Positions 43,963 through 53,583 of a stretch of 64,000 nucleotides of DNA are shown here, in pieces. Location of the stretch: NCBI GenBank assembly GCA_009780135.1, contig WRAP01000001.1, positions 248,001 to 312,000 of the forward strand, read 5' to 3'. The notes beneath the pieces are model-generated. The model had not been told where the DNA came from. It searched no databases and worked only from the letters and a program-made list of their open reading frames with translations. The translations under genes were made by a program, and so were the position numbers. Numbering within the stretch: the first letter of the stretch is position 1; the number at the start of each line of letters is the position of its first letter. The stretch is from Bacillota bacterium (GTDB lineage Bacteria > Bacillota > Clostridia > Christensenellales > Pumilibacteraceae).

Positions 43963-45452
43963 AAAAAATAGTAATAATTGGTGCGGGAGTGTCGGGCTTA
44001 ACGGCAGGTATCTATGCCAAAAAAGCAGGCTTTGATGTCGAGATTTATGAAAAGCACTTTATGGCTGGTGGTGAGTGTGCCGGTTGGGATAGAGAGGGCT
44101 ATCATATAGACGGCTGTATTCATTGGCTAACGGGTACTAAAAATGATGGTGGCGCCTTTAATACAATGTGGCGAGAAACGGGAGCGTTGGGTGATGATGT
44201 AGAAATTGTCAAACACGATAGTTTTGGTGCGTTTGAAGCGTGTGGTTCTAGAATTGATATGAGTAGGGATTTGAGCGAATTTAAGAGTCAGCTTTTAAGT
44301 TTATCGCCCGAGGATAGAGAAGAAATAGAAATTCTTTGTGAATTTTTAGAGCAGTTTTCGGGTGTTGATGCTCCTAAAAATGCGGTAGATTTAATGAGTT
44401 TAAGAGAGCTTTTTGGATTGCTTAAAACTTCGGGCAGATTATTTAAGCTAATGAAAAAACTCAAGATGTCTACAAGAGAGTACTCGCAAAGATTTAAGAA
44501 TCCTACAATTCAAGCACTTATTAGATATTGGTTGCCACCAAATGACGATATGTCGGTAAGTTCCTTTATCGCGAGTTATGGCTCTTTTATAAATGGTTAT
44601 GCTGATGTGCCGAGGGGCGGTTCTGTAAAAATGGTGGAGCGTATGAGGGATAAGTTTTTATCGTTAGGCGGAGAGTTGTTTTTAAGTACTCCTGTAGAGA
44701 CAATGGAGGTAAATGTTAAGGATAAAAAGGCTCAAATTGTATTAAAAGATGGCTGTAAGGTCGATGCGGATTATATCATAGCATCGTGCGATGTGCATAT
44801 AACTTTTAAGTTATTAGGCAAAAAATATAATGAAAAAAAGTTTGAGCTTAGAGATAACAACGCCAATGATTATCCTCTAATGAATAGCGTACTGCATTCC
44901 TTTGCAGTAGATTATGATATGAAGAATTTGCCACAAAGTTTTACTTTTTTAGCTGATGAGAGAGTTGAAATTTATGACGAAAAGATAGGCGGATTAAGCT
45001 ATAAGTGTTATAATCACGAGCCAAGCTTTGCACCTAAGGACAAGTCTATAATGCAAGTAAATATATTTGCAGGGAGTTATGACTATTGGAAAAACTTAAA
45101 GGAATTAGGTATAGATGAATACAAACAAGCCAAGCAAGCAGGCGGTGAGATAATTATTAAAGCATTAGAGGACAAGTTACCTATATTAAAAGGTAAATTG
45201 CGTTTAATAGATGTAGCAACTCCGTTAACCTTTGAAAGATATTGCGGTGCATACAAAGGCTCGTGGATGAGCTGGGGTAAAACGCATAAATCTAAAACGC
45301 TAATGCATAACGGCAGAGTTAAGGGGATTAAAAATTTGTTTTTAGCAGGTCAGTGGCTTATGCCTCCGGGTGGTTTGCCACTAGCGATAAGCGGTAAATG
45401 GGCAGTGCAAAAAATTGCAAAAAAAGAAAAACTAGATTGGAGGAAAATATAA
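43959..45452 (+). CDS. Phytoene-desaturase-family FAD-dependent oxidoreductase
   Basis: The 497-residue protein begins with a dinucleotide-binding loop 'IVIIGAGVSGLTAGIYAKKA' and 'GGECAGW', then 'GYHIDGCIHWLTGT', the pattern of CrtI/CrtN-like and bacterial RetSat-like flavoproteins. The C-terminal 'FLAGQWLMPPGGLPLAISG' closes the FAD site. No carotenoid genes are nearby, so the substrate may be another lipid or unsaturated molecule. ATGA overlap with plsY suggests a lipid link, which is inference. Confidence 0.9.
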   Translation: MKKIVIIGAGVSGLTAGIYAKKAGFDVEIYEKHFMAGGECAGWDREGYHIDGCIHWLTGTKNDGGAFNTMWRETGALGDDVEIVKHDSFGAFEACGSRIDMSRDLSEFKSQLLSLSPEDREEIEILCEFLEQFSGVDAPKNAVDLMSLRELFGLLKTSGRLFKLMKKLKMSTREYSQRFKNPTIQALIRYWLPPNDDMSVSSFIASYGSFINGYADVPRGGSVKMVERMRDKFLSLGGELFLSTPVETMEVNVKDKKAQIVLKDGCKVDADYIIASCDVHITFKLLGKKYNEKKFELRDNNANDYPLMNSVLHSFAVDYDMKNLPQSFTFLADERVEIYDEKIGGLSYKCYNHEPSFAPKDKSIMQVNIFAGSYDYWKNLKELGIDEYKQAKQAGGEIIIKALEDKLPILKGKLRLIDVATPLTFERYCGAYKGSWMSWGKTHKSKTLMHNGRVKGIKNLFLAGQWLMPPGGLPLAISGKWAVQKIAKKEKLDWRKI

Positions 45453-45457
45453 AGAGA

Positions 45458-45844
45458 ATGATTAAAAAACCGATTACATTAGGTGTGTGTGGCGAAGTTA
45501 GTACAGTCGTTACGCACAATAACACTGCAATAGCATTAGGTAGCGGAGATTTGCCTGTTTTTTCTACACCAAGTATGATAGCCCTTATGGAGGAAGCGTC
45601 GGCGAAATTACTACAAACATTTTTAGAAGATTCTGCTAGTAGTGTTGGCACAGCTGTAAATATTGAACATTTATCTGCAAGTGGTCTAGGTGTAGCTATA
45701 ACTGCAACCGCTAAAATACAAGAAATCGACGGTAGAAAGGTTGTTTTTATTGTTACAGCAAAAGACGAAAATAATGAAATAGGAAGGGGAGTCCATACTC
45801 GTTTTATAATCGACAAAGCAAAGTTTTTGGCTAAACTAAAATAA
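45458..45844 (+). CDS. FlK-like hot-dog thioesterase
   Basis: ATG 45458 gives 128 residues and has GGAGG upstream within the end of the previous gene; the track's earlier start is in another frame of that gene. 'GSGDLPVFSTPSMIALMEEAS' region, 'SSVGTAVNIEHLSAS' and 'GRGVHTRFIID' match the fluoroacetyl-CoA-thioesterase (FlK) type hot-dog fold, with the Thr/Glu/His catalytic positions visible. Most members hydrolyse unknown acyl-CoAs. It forms a small operon with plsY and the flavoprotein. Confidence 0.85.
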   Translation: MIKKPITLGVCGEVSTVVTHNNTAIALGSGDLPVFSTPSMIALMEEASAKLLQTFLEDSASSVGTAVNIEHLSASGLGVAITATAKIQEIDGRKVVFIVTAKDENNEIGRGVHTRFIIDKAKFLAKLK

Positions 45845-45915
45845 AAACAGTCGCCTCAGATTCTTTTTCTTTAATTTTCTTAGTATGCCAGGCAGAATAA
45901 AAAAATTATTATTTC

Positions 45916-46737
45916 ATGTTATATTTTATTGCAACACCAATAGGTAATCTAAAGGAGATTACTATTAGAGCAATTGAAACACTTAAAAGTGTTGATTGTA
46001 TTTATGCTGAGAACCCTCGGCATTCGTTAGCGCTACTTAACGCATATGAAATAAGTAAGCCTGTTTTTGAATATCAAAAGCATTCTGAGAAAGCTGTATC
46101 GGATGAAATTATTAAGAAAATGCAAGAGGGGAAAGTTATTGCGGTTGTAAGCGACGCAGGAACTCCGTTAATTTCAGACCCAGGTAGCATTTTAGTGCGA
46201 AAACTGATAAAAAATGACTTGTCGTACACGCTTATAAGTGGTCCATGTGCGATGATAAATGCGTTGGTACTGAGTGGACTAAACACACAGCATTTTTGCA
46301 TGGTTGGATTTTTACCGCATAAGAAATCCGATAGAATTGAGCTGATAAAGCGTTTTGTAAATGTACAAGCAACGCTAGTTTTTTACATGCCTGTACACGA
46401 CTTAAAGGCAGATATGGAGTTTTTATTTAAGTATTTAGGAGCAAGAAAAATCGCTCTTGTGCGAGAAATTAGTAAAAAATTTGAATCAGTTACACGAGGA
46501 TGTTTAGGCGAACCATTAGAAATCATTCAAAAAGGTGAATTTGTTTTAGTTGTAGAAGGTGCAATATCTGACAGTTTGTCTGATGGACAAGCTATAGAAA
46601 TTACACCAGACATTATAAAGAAAAAATTACAATCTTTAATAGATGGCGGTGTTGATAAAAAAGATGCTATTAAGTTAGTCGCCTTAGAGCTTGGACTAAA
46701 AAAATCTGCTGTATACAGCGAGAGTGTTGATATTTAA
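45916..46737 (+). CDS. rsmI: 16S rRNA (cytidine-2'-O)-methyltransferase RsmI
   Basis: RsmI methylates the ribose of C1402 in the decoding site of 16S rRNA. The 273-residue protein starts 'LYFIATPIGNLKEITIRA', has 'VAVVSDAGTPLISDPG' and 'ISGPCAMINALVLSGL', all diagnostic. The usual AEDTRxT reads 'AENPRHS' here, a mild divergence. The C-terminal helix region is short. No Shine-Dalgarno is visible; a TATTAT lies a few bases before ATG. Confidence 0.93.
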   Translation: MLYFIATPIGNLKEITIRAIETLKSVDCIYAENPRHSLALLNAYEISKPVFEYQKHSEKAVSDEIIKKMQEGKVIAVVSDAGTPLISDPGSILVRKLIKNDLSYTLISGPCAMINALVLSGLNTQHFCMVGFLPHKKSDRIELIKRFVNVQATLVFYMPVHDLKADMEFLFKYLGARKIALVREISKKFESVTRGCLGEPLEIIQKGEFVLVVEGAISDSLSDGQAIEITPDIIKKKLQSLIDGGVDKKDAIKLVALELGLKKSAVYSESVDI

Positions 46738-46777
46738 AGATAAACAGTTACAAGAAATATGCAATAATTCAAAAAAT

Positions 46778-46834
46778 ATGGAAACTTTTTTGAGCTTTTT
46801 AGATGCTCTCAAAGAAGATTTTTTTAACAAATAA
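46778..46834 (+). other. Possible gene remnant after rsmI (18-codon ORF)
   Basis: 'METFLSFLDALKEDFFNK' followed by TAA looks protein-like but has no ribosome site and extends upstream in frame without a start. It may be the tail of a lost gene. Apart from this, a hairpin and the tRNA promoter, the 46738-47048 gap holds nothing I can identify. Confidence 0.2.
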
Positions 46835-46902
46835 AGACTCTTGGGAAAATTGTACTATATATGAGTAGAAATATCACACCACCAACTTTTCGCTCTCTTC
46901 TT

Positions 46903-46936
46903 AACTATGCACAAAAGCTGTCTTTTGTGCATAGTT
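46903..46936. repeat. Perfect 15-bp inverted repeat with 4-nt loop
   Basis: AACTATGCACAAAAG-CTGT-CTTTTGTGCATAGTT is perfect on both arms and lies about 75 bp before the tRNA promoter. No T run follows. Confidence 0.75.
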
Positions 46937-47010
46937 GTATGTTGGATATTTGTTTTGAATTAGGTCGACATAACTTGTGTTATTCCTATTTGTTGTCAAA
47001 GATTTTTCTC

Positions 47011-47039
47011 TTGACCAAATCACTCTGTTGTGCTATACT
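47011..47039 (+). promoter_or_regulatory. Promoter of tRNA-Leu
   Basis: TTGACC, 17-bp spacer, TATACT. The -10 box ends nine bases before the first base of the mature tRNA, so the 5' leader would be two to four nucleotides. Confidence 0.7.
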
Positions 47040-47048
47040 AAAACTCTT

Positions 47049-47130
47049 GCGAAAGTGGTGGAATGGCAGACACGCACGCTTGAGGGGCGTGTGGGAAACC
47101 GTGCGGGTTCAAATCCCGCCTTTCGCACCA
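47049..47130 (+). tRNA. tRNA-Leu (anticodon GAG), CCA encoded
   Basis: The sequence folds as a type II tRNA: acceptor GCGAAAG/CTTTCGC (7 bp, perfect), D arm with GGAATGGCAGAC, anticodon stem CACGC/GCGTG with loop TTGAGGG (anticodon GAG at the centre), a long variable arm, T arm CGGGTTCAAATCCCG and an encoded CCA. It reads CUC and CUU. The ORFs called across this site are artefacts of its sequence. Confidence 0.97.
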
Positions 47131-47133
47131 TGG

Positions 47134-47200
47134 CCACTAAGACTTTAGTATTAGTGGAGAAGCAAATAGCTTCGCTATGAAATGTGCTCCGCACATGAAA
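47134..47200 (+). repeat. Tandem small hairpins downstream of tRNA-Leu
   Basis: Three adjacent perfect stems: CCACTAA/TTAGTGG, ATAGC-TTC-GCTAT and ATGTGC-TCC-GCACAT. The last two are joined and followed by TGAAAT, making a regular pattern 'palindrome-GAAAT-palindrome-GAAAT'. The first stem may end the tRNA transcript. The others resemble intergenic tandem-palindrome repeats. Confidence 0.55.
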
Positions 47201-47237
47201 TTTACCCTATTGAGGCAAGTTAAGGAGAATAAATAAC

Positions 47238-47549
47238 ATGGAATTTTAAGTACGATTATATTTTGCCAACCGTACACGCTACCGAGGCAGTTCTATTTCA
47301 AGAAACACAATATTACTATAGATACCTATTTTATATTCCATCCTTAGAGATGCACTTGAAGAATATTTTGAACGCTATCGACAGCATGGAAATACAGAAG
47401 AATATTTTCAAAAAGTTTTAGAAAGATACAACTTTCAGTTTGAGCGACGGCATAGTATAAGCAAAAACATTGTTATTCTAAATAAAGGCGAAACTTTAGA
47501 GAGCTACTTATTAAAAAATAAAGATAAATACCCTATTTTAGTGGACTAA
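47238..47549 (+). pseudogene. Frameshifted remnant of a ~100-residue protein
   Basis: AAGGAG and ATG at 47238 begin 'MEF', but frame is lost at a TTTT run: dropping one T gives 'MEFKYDYILPTVHATEAV' and continues 'LFQETQYYYRYLFY'. Near 47340 the reading returns to the original frame as 'ILRDALEEYFERYRQHG' and continues to 'KDKYPILVD' and TAA at 47549. Two opposite single-base shifts thus explain the gene. The first frame alone has stops TAA and TAG. The family is not recognised. It accounts for most of the 520-bp gap after the tRNA. Confidence 0.55.
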
Positions 47550-47651
47550 ATTTGTTGTATATGATACTATAATATAGTTGTTTCTTTGCGGATAAAATCT
47601 GAAAAAGCTAATAATCAAAAAATAAAAACTACATATTAAAGAGGTATAAAA

Positions 47652-49310
47652 ATGAGTTTAGAAAAATTTCAAGGGATAGAAAATGCTCATAAAAGAGCGA
47701 TACTAAAAACTATGGGTCTAACAGATGATGACCTAAGTAAACCGCTTGTTGCAGTTGTAGCAACTAGCACTAATATGCCAAATGGGAATCATATCTATAG
47801 AATTATAGATAGCGTAAAAGCCGGAATTTTGGCTAAAGGTGGAGTGCCTGTAGTAATGAGTATACCTAGTTTTTGCGACGAATTTAGCTTAGGTAGCGAG
47901 GGTGCTAAATACGCACTTCCCTCTCGTGAATTGATTGCCGACAGCGTTGAAAGCATACTAATTAGCCATAGTTTTGACGGAGCTGTTTTTGTTCCTATTA
48001 ACGATACCGCATCTGCAGGTATGCTTCTTGGTAGCATTAGAGTAAATATTCCTAGCATTTTTGTATCAAGCGGTTGTATGGCAAGTAGCAGATTGAATGG
48101 CAAAAACGTTAATTTTAATAGTGTTTTAGAGGCTCAAGGAAAGGTTCGTTCTGGCGAAATGGATTTAAGCGAGGCATCAACAATCGAAAACACAGCTTGC
48201 TCTTTCTGTGGCTACAGCTGTACTAGCGGTGTTAATAATGCTATGGATTGTTTTATCGAGACGATTGGCATGGCTCTTAGCGGAAATGGTTCCATTCCTG
48301 CTGGTATGTCTGATAGGATTAGGCTAGCTAAGGATAGCGGTACCGCTTTAATGAAGCTAATTTCTAACGATATTACTCCTAGAATGATTATGACTAGAGA
48401 TGCGTTTTTGAATGCGATTACGGTTGATTTGAGTATTGGTACTAGCACAAGTACACTATTACATGTTTTAGCATTTATAGAAGAATGCGGAATTCAAAAA
48501 TTAGATTTAGAGGCGATTAGCAAAATGTCTACTAAAATTCCTAGTTTATTTGCACTATCACCTACTCAAGCCTACGATAATTTAGATTTTTATATGGCGG
48601 GTGGTGTTATGGCGGTTATGCGTGAATTAAATAAAAATGGATTGATTGTGAATACTATTACGGCTAGCAATAAACCTGTGTCTAGTGTTTTTGCTAGTGC
48701 TAAAATTGCTAATAGTAATGTCATTAAAACGATTGATAATGCTGTGTTCCCTACTAGCTCACTTGTTATTATGGATAAAGGTAACTTAGCGGATTATGCG
48801 GTTGTTAGAAAAGTTTTTGACGGCAAGTCTGCTACTCAGTTTGTTGGCAAAGCGAAAGTATTTAATTCAGAAGAAGATGCCGTTAATTCTATAAATGCGG
48901 GCAATATTAAAAAAGGCGATATTGTGGTTATACGCTATGAAGGGCCTAAAGGCGGACCCGGTATGCGTGAAATGATTGCTCCTATTGTAGCACTTGTTGG
49001 TCAAGGCTTACAAAATGATGTTGCCCTTATTACAGATGGCAGATTTGCATCTGGATTAAACGCATTAGCTGTTGATTGTATTGCTCCCGAGGCAATGGCT
49101 CACGGTAAAATTGCTTTAATCGAAGATGGCGATAAAATCACTATAGACTTAACTAAAGCTAAGTTAGATGTCGATATGAATGCCAAAGATGCCAAAATCA
49201 GAGAAAAAAAATTAAGGCTAAAAGACAGCAACCCAACAGGTTATCTACTACGCTATAAATATTTAGTAACAAGTAGCGACAAAGGTGCAACGCTGAAGAA
49301 GAAGTTTTAA
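47652..49310 (+). CDS. IlvD/Edd-family dehydratase homologue with lost Fe-S and metal ligands
   Basis: The 552-residue length and motifs 'YALPSRELIADS', 'GGVMAVMREL', 'VVIRYEGPKGGPGMREM' and 'TDGRFASG' place it in the dihydroxyacid/6-phosphogluconate dehydratase family. Key residues differ: the first cluster Cys (usually MPCN) is 'NMPNGNH', the second Cys and the carbamylated Lys of CDK read N117-D118-T119, the GGSTN motif is 'GTSTST', and the active-site Ser motif RFSG is RFASG. The third Cys is kept within a new 'CSFCGYSC' (183, 186, 190). It stands alone, without other ilv genes. It may be inactive or a new activity, so I withhold the ilvD name. AAAGAGG precedes ATG. Confidence 0.85.
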   Translation: MSLEKFQGIENAHKRAILKTMGLTDDDLSKPLVAVVATSTNMPNGNHIYRIIDSVKAGILAKGGVPVVMSIPSFCDEFSLGSEGAKYALPSRELIADSVESILISHSFDGAVFVPINDTASAGMLLGSIRVNIPSIFVSSGCMASSRLNGKNVNFNSVLEAQGKVRSGEMDLSEASTIENTACSFCGYSCTSGVNNAMDCFIETIGMALSGNGSIPAGMSDRIRLAKDSGTALMKLISNDITPRMIMTRDAFLNAITVDLSIGTSTSTLLHVLAFIEECGIQKLDLEAISKMSTKIPSLFALSPTQAYDNLDFYMAGGVMAVMRELNKNGLIVNTITASNKPVSSVFASAKIANSNVIKTIDNAVFPTSSLVIMDKGNLADYAVVRKVFDGKSATQFVGKAKVFNSEEDAVNSINAGNIKKGDIVVIRYEGPKGGPGMREMIAPIVALVGQGLQNDVALITDGRFASGLNALAVDCIAPEAMAHGKIALIEDGDKITIDLTKAKLDVDMNAKDAKIREKKLRLKDSNPTGYLLRYKYLVTSSDKGATLKKKF

Positions 49311-49342
49311 TTGTTTATAGCCAAAAATACTATAACATCATT

Positions 49343-49783
49343 ATGAAAGAGCAAACATTAAAACAAATATATTCATTAAGCTATGACAGGCGAAAAAGTG
49401 CTCCAGATTGGTACAATAAGTTAATTAAAAAAACTTATAATCAAATAGAATCGTTTGAAGTTGCAAAAATGCTTATTCATGATATTCTACCAGAACTAGC
49501 AATAGAAAAAATAATAGATTATTTTATTATAAATCCTTTTGATGGTTACTGGATTGATGGCGATTATTTGAAACTCTTTGTCGAAAAAAGCGAGATGTTT
49601 TTTGCAAGTAAAAATCCTGCTTTATCACAAATGCTAGATATTATAGAAAATATGGACAGCAAAACAGCTCAATCAAAAGAACAATGGGGATATGATTACG
49701 ATTGTGATGAAGAGGGCTGTCAAGAGTTTTTGAAAATGCTTTTAAAAGCAAAAGAAATTATATCTCAACACAAAATAAATTAA
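49343..49783 (+). CDS. Hypothetical cytoplasmic protein, 146 residues
   Basis: Mostly helical, acidic, without signal or membrane segments. A compact 'YDYDCDEEGCQEF' stretch near residue 120 contains two cysteines among acidic residues. A TATAAC box six bases before the ATG suggests a leaderless transcript and there is no Shine-Dalgarno. No family recognised. It lies between the divergent IlvD homologue and a truncated HTH regulator, in an accessory-looking stretch. Confidence 0.7.
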   Translation: MKEQTLKQIYSLSYDRRKSAPDWYNKLIKKTYNQIESFEVAKMLIHDILPELAIEKIIDYFIINPFDGYWIDGDYLKLFVEKSEMFFASKNPALSQMLDIIENMDSKTAQSKEQWGYDYDCDEEGCQEFLKMLLKAKEIISQHKIN

Positions 49784-49821
49784 TAACATATAGTTAAAGC
49801 CTTATTTTACATAAAACACAA

Positions 49822-50133
49822 ATGCAAACACTTGTTATAATTCAAATATTTATAGATTTGCTCATAAAACGCAAGGTTACTAGAAGCTACCTTAGCGAAA
49901 AATATGAGATGTCTACCCGCACTATTACTCGGTATGTAGATGTCTTATCTCAAGCGGGTGTGCCGATAGAATCTATTACAGGCTTAGGTGGTGGTTATGT
50001 ATTGCCAAGTAATTATAAGCTAGAAAGACAACTGTTTTCTAAAGAGGAATTAGTACGAATCCGCTCTACCCTATCTCAAACTTCTGCCGAATTCGCCGAT
50101 GACCTCAATGAAAAGATTTTAGAAAAGCTATAA
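49822..50133 (+). CDS. HTH_11/DeoR-type DNA-binding protein lacking WYL domain
   Basis: The 103-residue protein is the N-terminal part of a YafY/WYL-type regulator: a winged helix-turn-helix with 'VTRSYLSEKYEMSTRTITRY' and the wing 'GVPIESITGLGGGYVLPSNY'. Full-length members have about 200 further residues with a WYL ligand-sensing domain. Here a stop follows the linker and a terminator follows the stop, so the gene is either truncated or a genuine short repressor. Confidence 0.75.
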   Translation: MQTLVIIQIFIDLLIKRKVTRSYLSEKYEMSTRTITRYVDVLSQAGVPIESITGLGGGYVLPSNYKLERQLFSKEELVRIRSTLSQTSAEFADDLNEKILEKL

Positions 50134-50146
50134 TAAGAGCCACCGT

Positions 50147-50180
50147 AAAATGCTCTAGTGAAAAATCACTAGAGCATTTT
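50147..50180. terminator. Bidirectional intrinsic terminator between HTH gene and dusB
   Basis: AAAATGCTCTAGTGA-AAAA-TCACTAGAGCATTTT is a perfect 15-bp stem with A/T flanks that serve as U runs on both strands. Its right arm touches the dusB stop codon. Confidence 0.8.
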
Positions 50181-51129
50181 AATAAATCCCAATACTTTCT
50201 ATAGCATTTTTAATTTCCATCAAACTGTTTGCTCTTAAAATTTGTAGTTTTGTTTGCTTTGTAGCATCAATATTTCTTAAATAATATGCGAAATGCTTGC
50301 GAAGTTTATGAACAATAAACTGCTCGTTTTCATAATATTCTTTAGAGTATTCTATATGGCGAAGAATAATATTCTGCAAATTTCTCGCAGTATGTGTTGT
50401 AGAGTTAGCAAGTTGATTAAAAATCTCTGGATTACTTAAAGCATTTCGGCCTATCATAAGCCCTGCTATCGGATAAATATTTAATCGCTCTAATGCGTTA
50501 TCCTCACTAACATCTCCATTGCCTAAGATAGGGATTTTCATTTTGCTAGCAATCTTCCCTATTGATTCCCAATCGGCAACACCTGTATATAATTGCTTTG
50601 CAGTTCTGCCGTGTACGGTTATTGCACTTACTCCCGCTTCTTCTAAGCTTTTACAGAAATCTAACGCTCCCATATTGTCATCTATTCCCAACCTAACTTT
50701 TGCGGTTGTTATTACACCACTTTTTACTAGTGTCGAAACTATAGCAGATGCTCGCGTTCTATCAGACATAAGAGCTGAACCATCGCCATTTTTTGTGATT
50801 TTCGGCATAGGACAACCCATATTTATATCTACAATATCAAACTTTTCTAGCAATCCATCGCCCGCAACTCTAGCAAAATCATCAGGATTACTACCAAAAA
50901 GCTGTACACAAGACGGCGATTCAATATCATGTATTGCCATTAAGTTATTAGTTTTTACATTATTATAAATTAGCCCCTTAACCGAAACCATTTCAGAAGG
51001 AGCTAATCCACAACCGCATTCAAACGCAATTCGCCTAAACGGTAAATCTGTATATCCTGCCATCGGCGCTAAAATCAAATTGTTCTTTAAGGCAATATTG
51101 CCTATTTTTATTGGCTTAAGTAGTGACAT
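50179..51129 (-). CDS. dusB: tRNA-dihydrouridine synthase (DusB type)
   Basis: Dus enzymes reduce uridine to dihydrouridine in the D loop of tRNA with FMN and NADPH. The 316-residue protein has 'LAPMAGYTDLPFRRIAFECG', 'DINMGCPMPKITKNGDGSAL' with the catalytic Cys region, 'ITVHGRTAKQLYTG' and 'PILGNGDVSE'. Length is typical. AGGA precedes ATG. It is the distal gene of a minus-strand run starting at ligA, 26 bases upstream. Confidence 0.93.
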   Translation of the reverse strand: MSLLKPIKIGNIALKNNLILAPMAGYTDLPFRRIAFECGCGLAPSEMVSVKGLIYNNVKTNNLMAIHDIESPSCVQLFGSNPDDFARVAGDGLLEKFDIVDINMGCPMPKITKNGDGSALMSDRTRASAIVSTLVKSGVITTAKVRLGIDDNMGALDFCKSLEEAGVSAITVHGRTAKQLYTGVADWESIGKIASKMKIPILGNGDVSEDNALERLNIYPIAGLMIGRNALSNPEIFNQLANSTTHTARNLQNIILRHIEYSKEYYENEQFIVHKLRKHFAYYLRNIDATKQTKLQILRANSLMEIKNAIESIGIY

Positions 51130-51155
51130 TTGTTAATCCTGTTAGACATAGTGGG

Positions 51156-53132
<1,977 letters not shown>

Positions 53133-53151
53133 TCAGTAACCCTAATTATTA

Positions 53152-53571
53152 TCAACCTTTTTGTTTATAATAAAACATTTCGGGATCATTTTCGTCTAAT
53201 CCATCAAGTGTACCCGAATGAGTAAAACTCATTTTAATAAGCAAGCTACGCATAGGACCATTTGATTGATTTGTTGAAGTAAAAAGTTTTTCGGTTTTGC
53301 ACATTTTTATTATCAAACTGACTGCTTTTTCGCCTATGCCTTGCTTTCTAAAACTTTCTTTGATTTCAATTATACTAAGCCAACCATGCCCAAAAAAGGA
53401 ATAGTTAAAAACAGTAAAGCCTATTACTTCTTCTCCGCTTAAAATTAAATAGCAATTATTCTTTTCGATTGCTTCTTCCCATTGCATAATTCTTTTAAGT
53501 TCATCAATTTCTACAACAACTTCAAGATCGATTTTTGTTGCTAGTTTTAAGTTGATATTATTTTTTATCAT
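53152..53571 (-). CDS. GNAT-family N-acetyltransferase
   Basis: The 139-residue protein has a single GNAT fold: 'EEVIGFTVFNYSFFGHGWLS' strands, the acetyl-CoA loop 'ESFRKQGIGEKAVSLIIKM' (Q/RxxGxG/A) and a C-terminal 'TNQSNGPMRSLLIKMSF'. The substrate cannot be deduced. It follows yunB after 12 bases and has no clear ribosome site. Confidence 0.85.
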   Translation of the reverse strand: MIKNNINLKLATKIDLEVVVEIDELKRIMQWEEAIEKNNCYLILSGEEVIGFTVFNYSFFGHGWLSIIEIKESFRKQGIGEKAVSLIIKMCKTEKLFTSTNQSNGPMRSLLIKMSFTHSGTLDGLDENDPEMFYYKQKG

Positions 53572-53583
53572 TAGTTGCTAGTT

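Noticed and set aside
45358-45816. 152-residue minus-strand ORF opposite the thioesterase
   Set aside because: Antisense shadow of an FlK-type thioesterase with clear motifs on the plus strand.
46861-47148. 95-residue plus-strand ORF across tRNA-Leu
   Set aside because: Its C-terminal text 'WWNGRHARLRGVWETVRVQI' is simply the tRNA-Leu gene translated, a common false call.
46977-47180. 67-residue plus-strand ORF across tRNA-Leu
   Set aside because: Overlaps the same tRNA and its promoter; no ribosome site or protein-like pattern.
47550-47651. T-box or other riboswitch before the IlvD homologue
   Set aside because: Only about 100 AT-rich bases, no T-box bulge sequence or stable stems.
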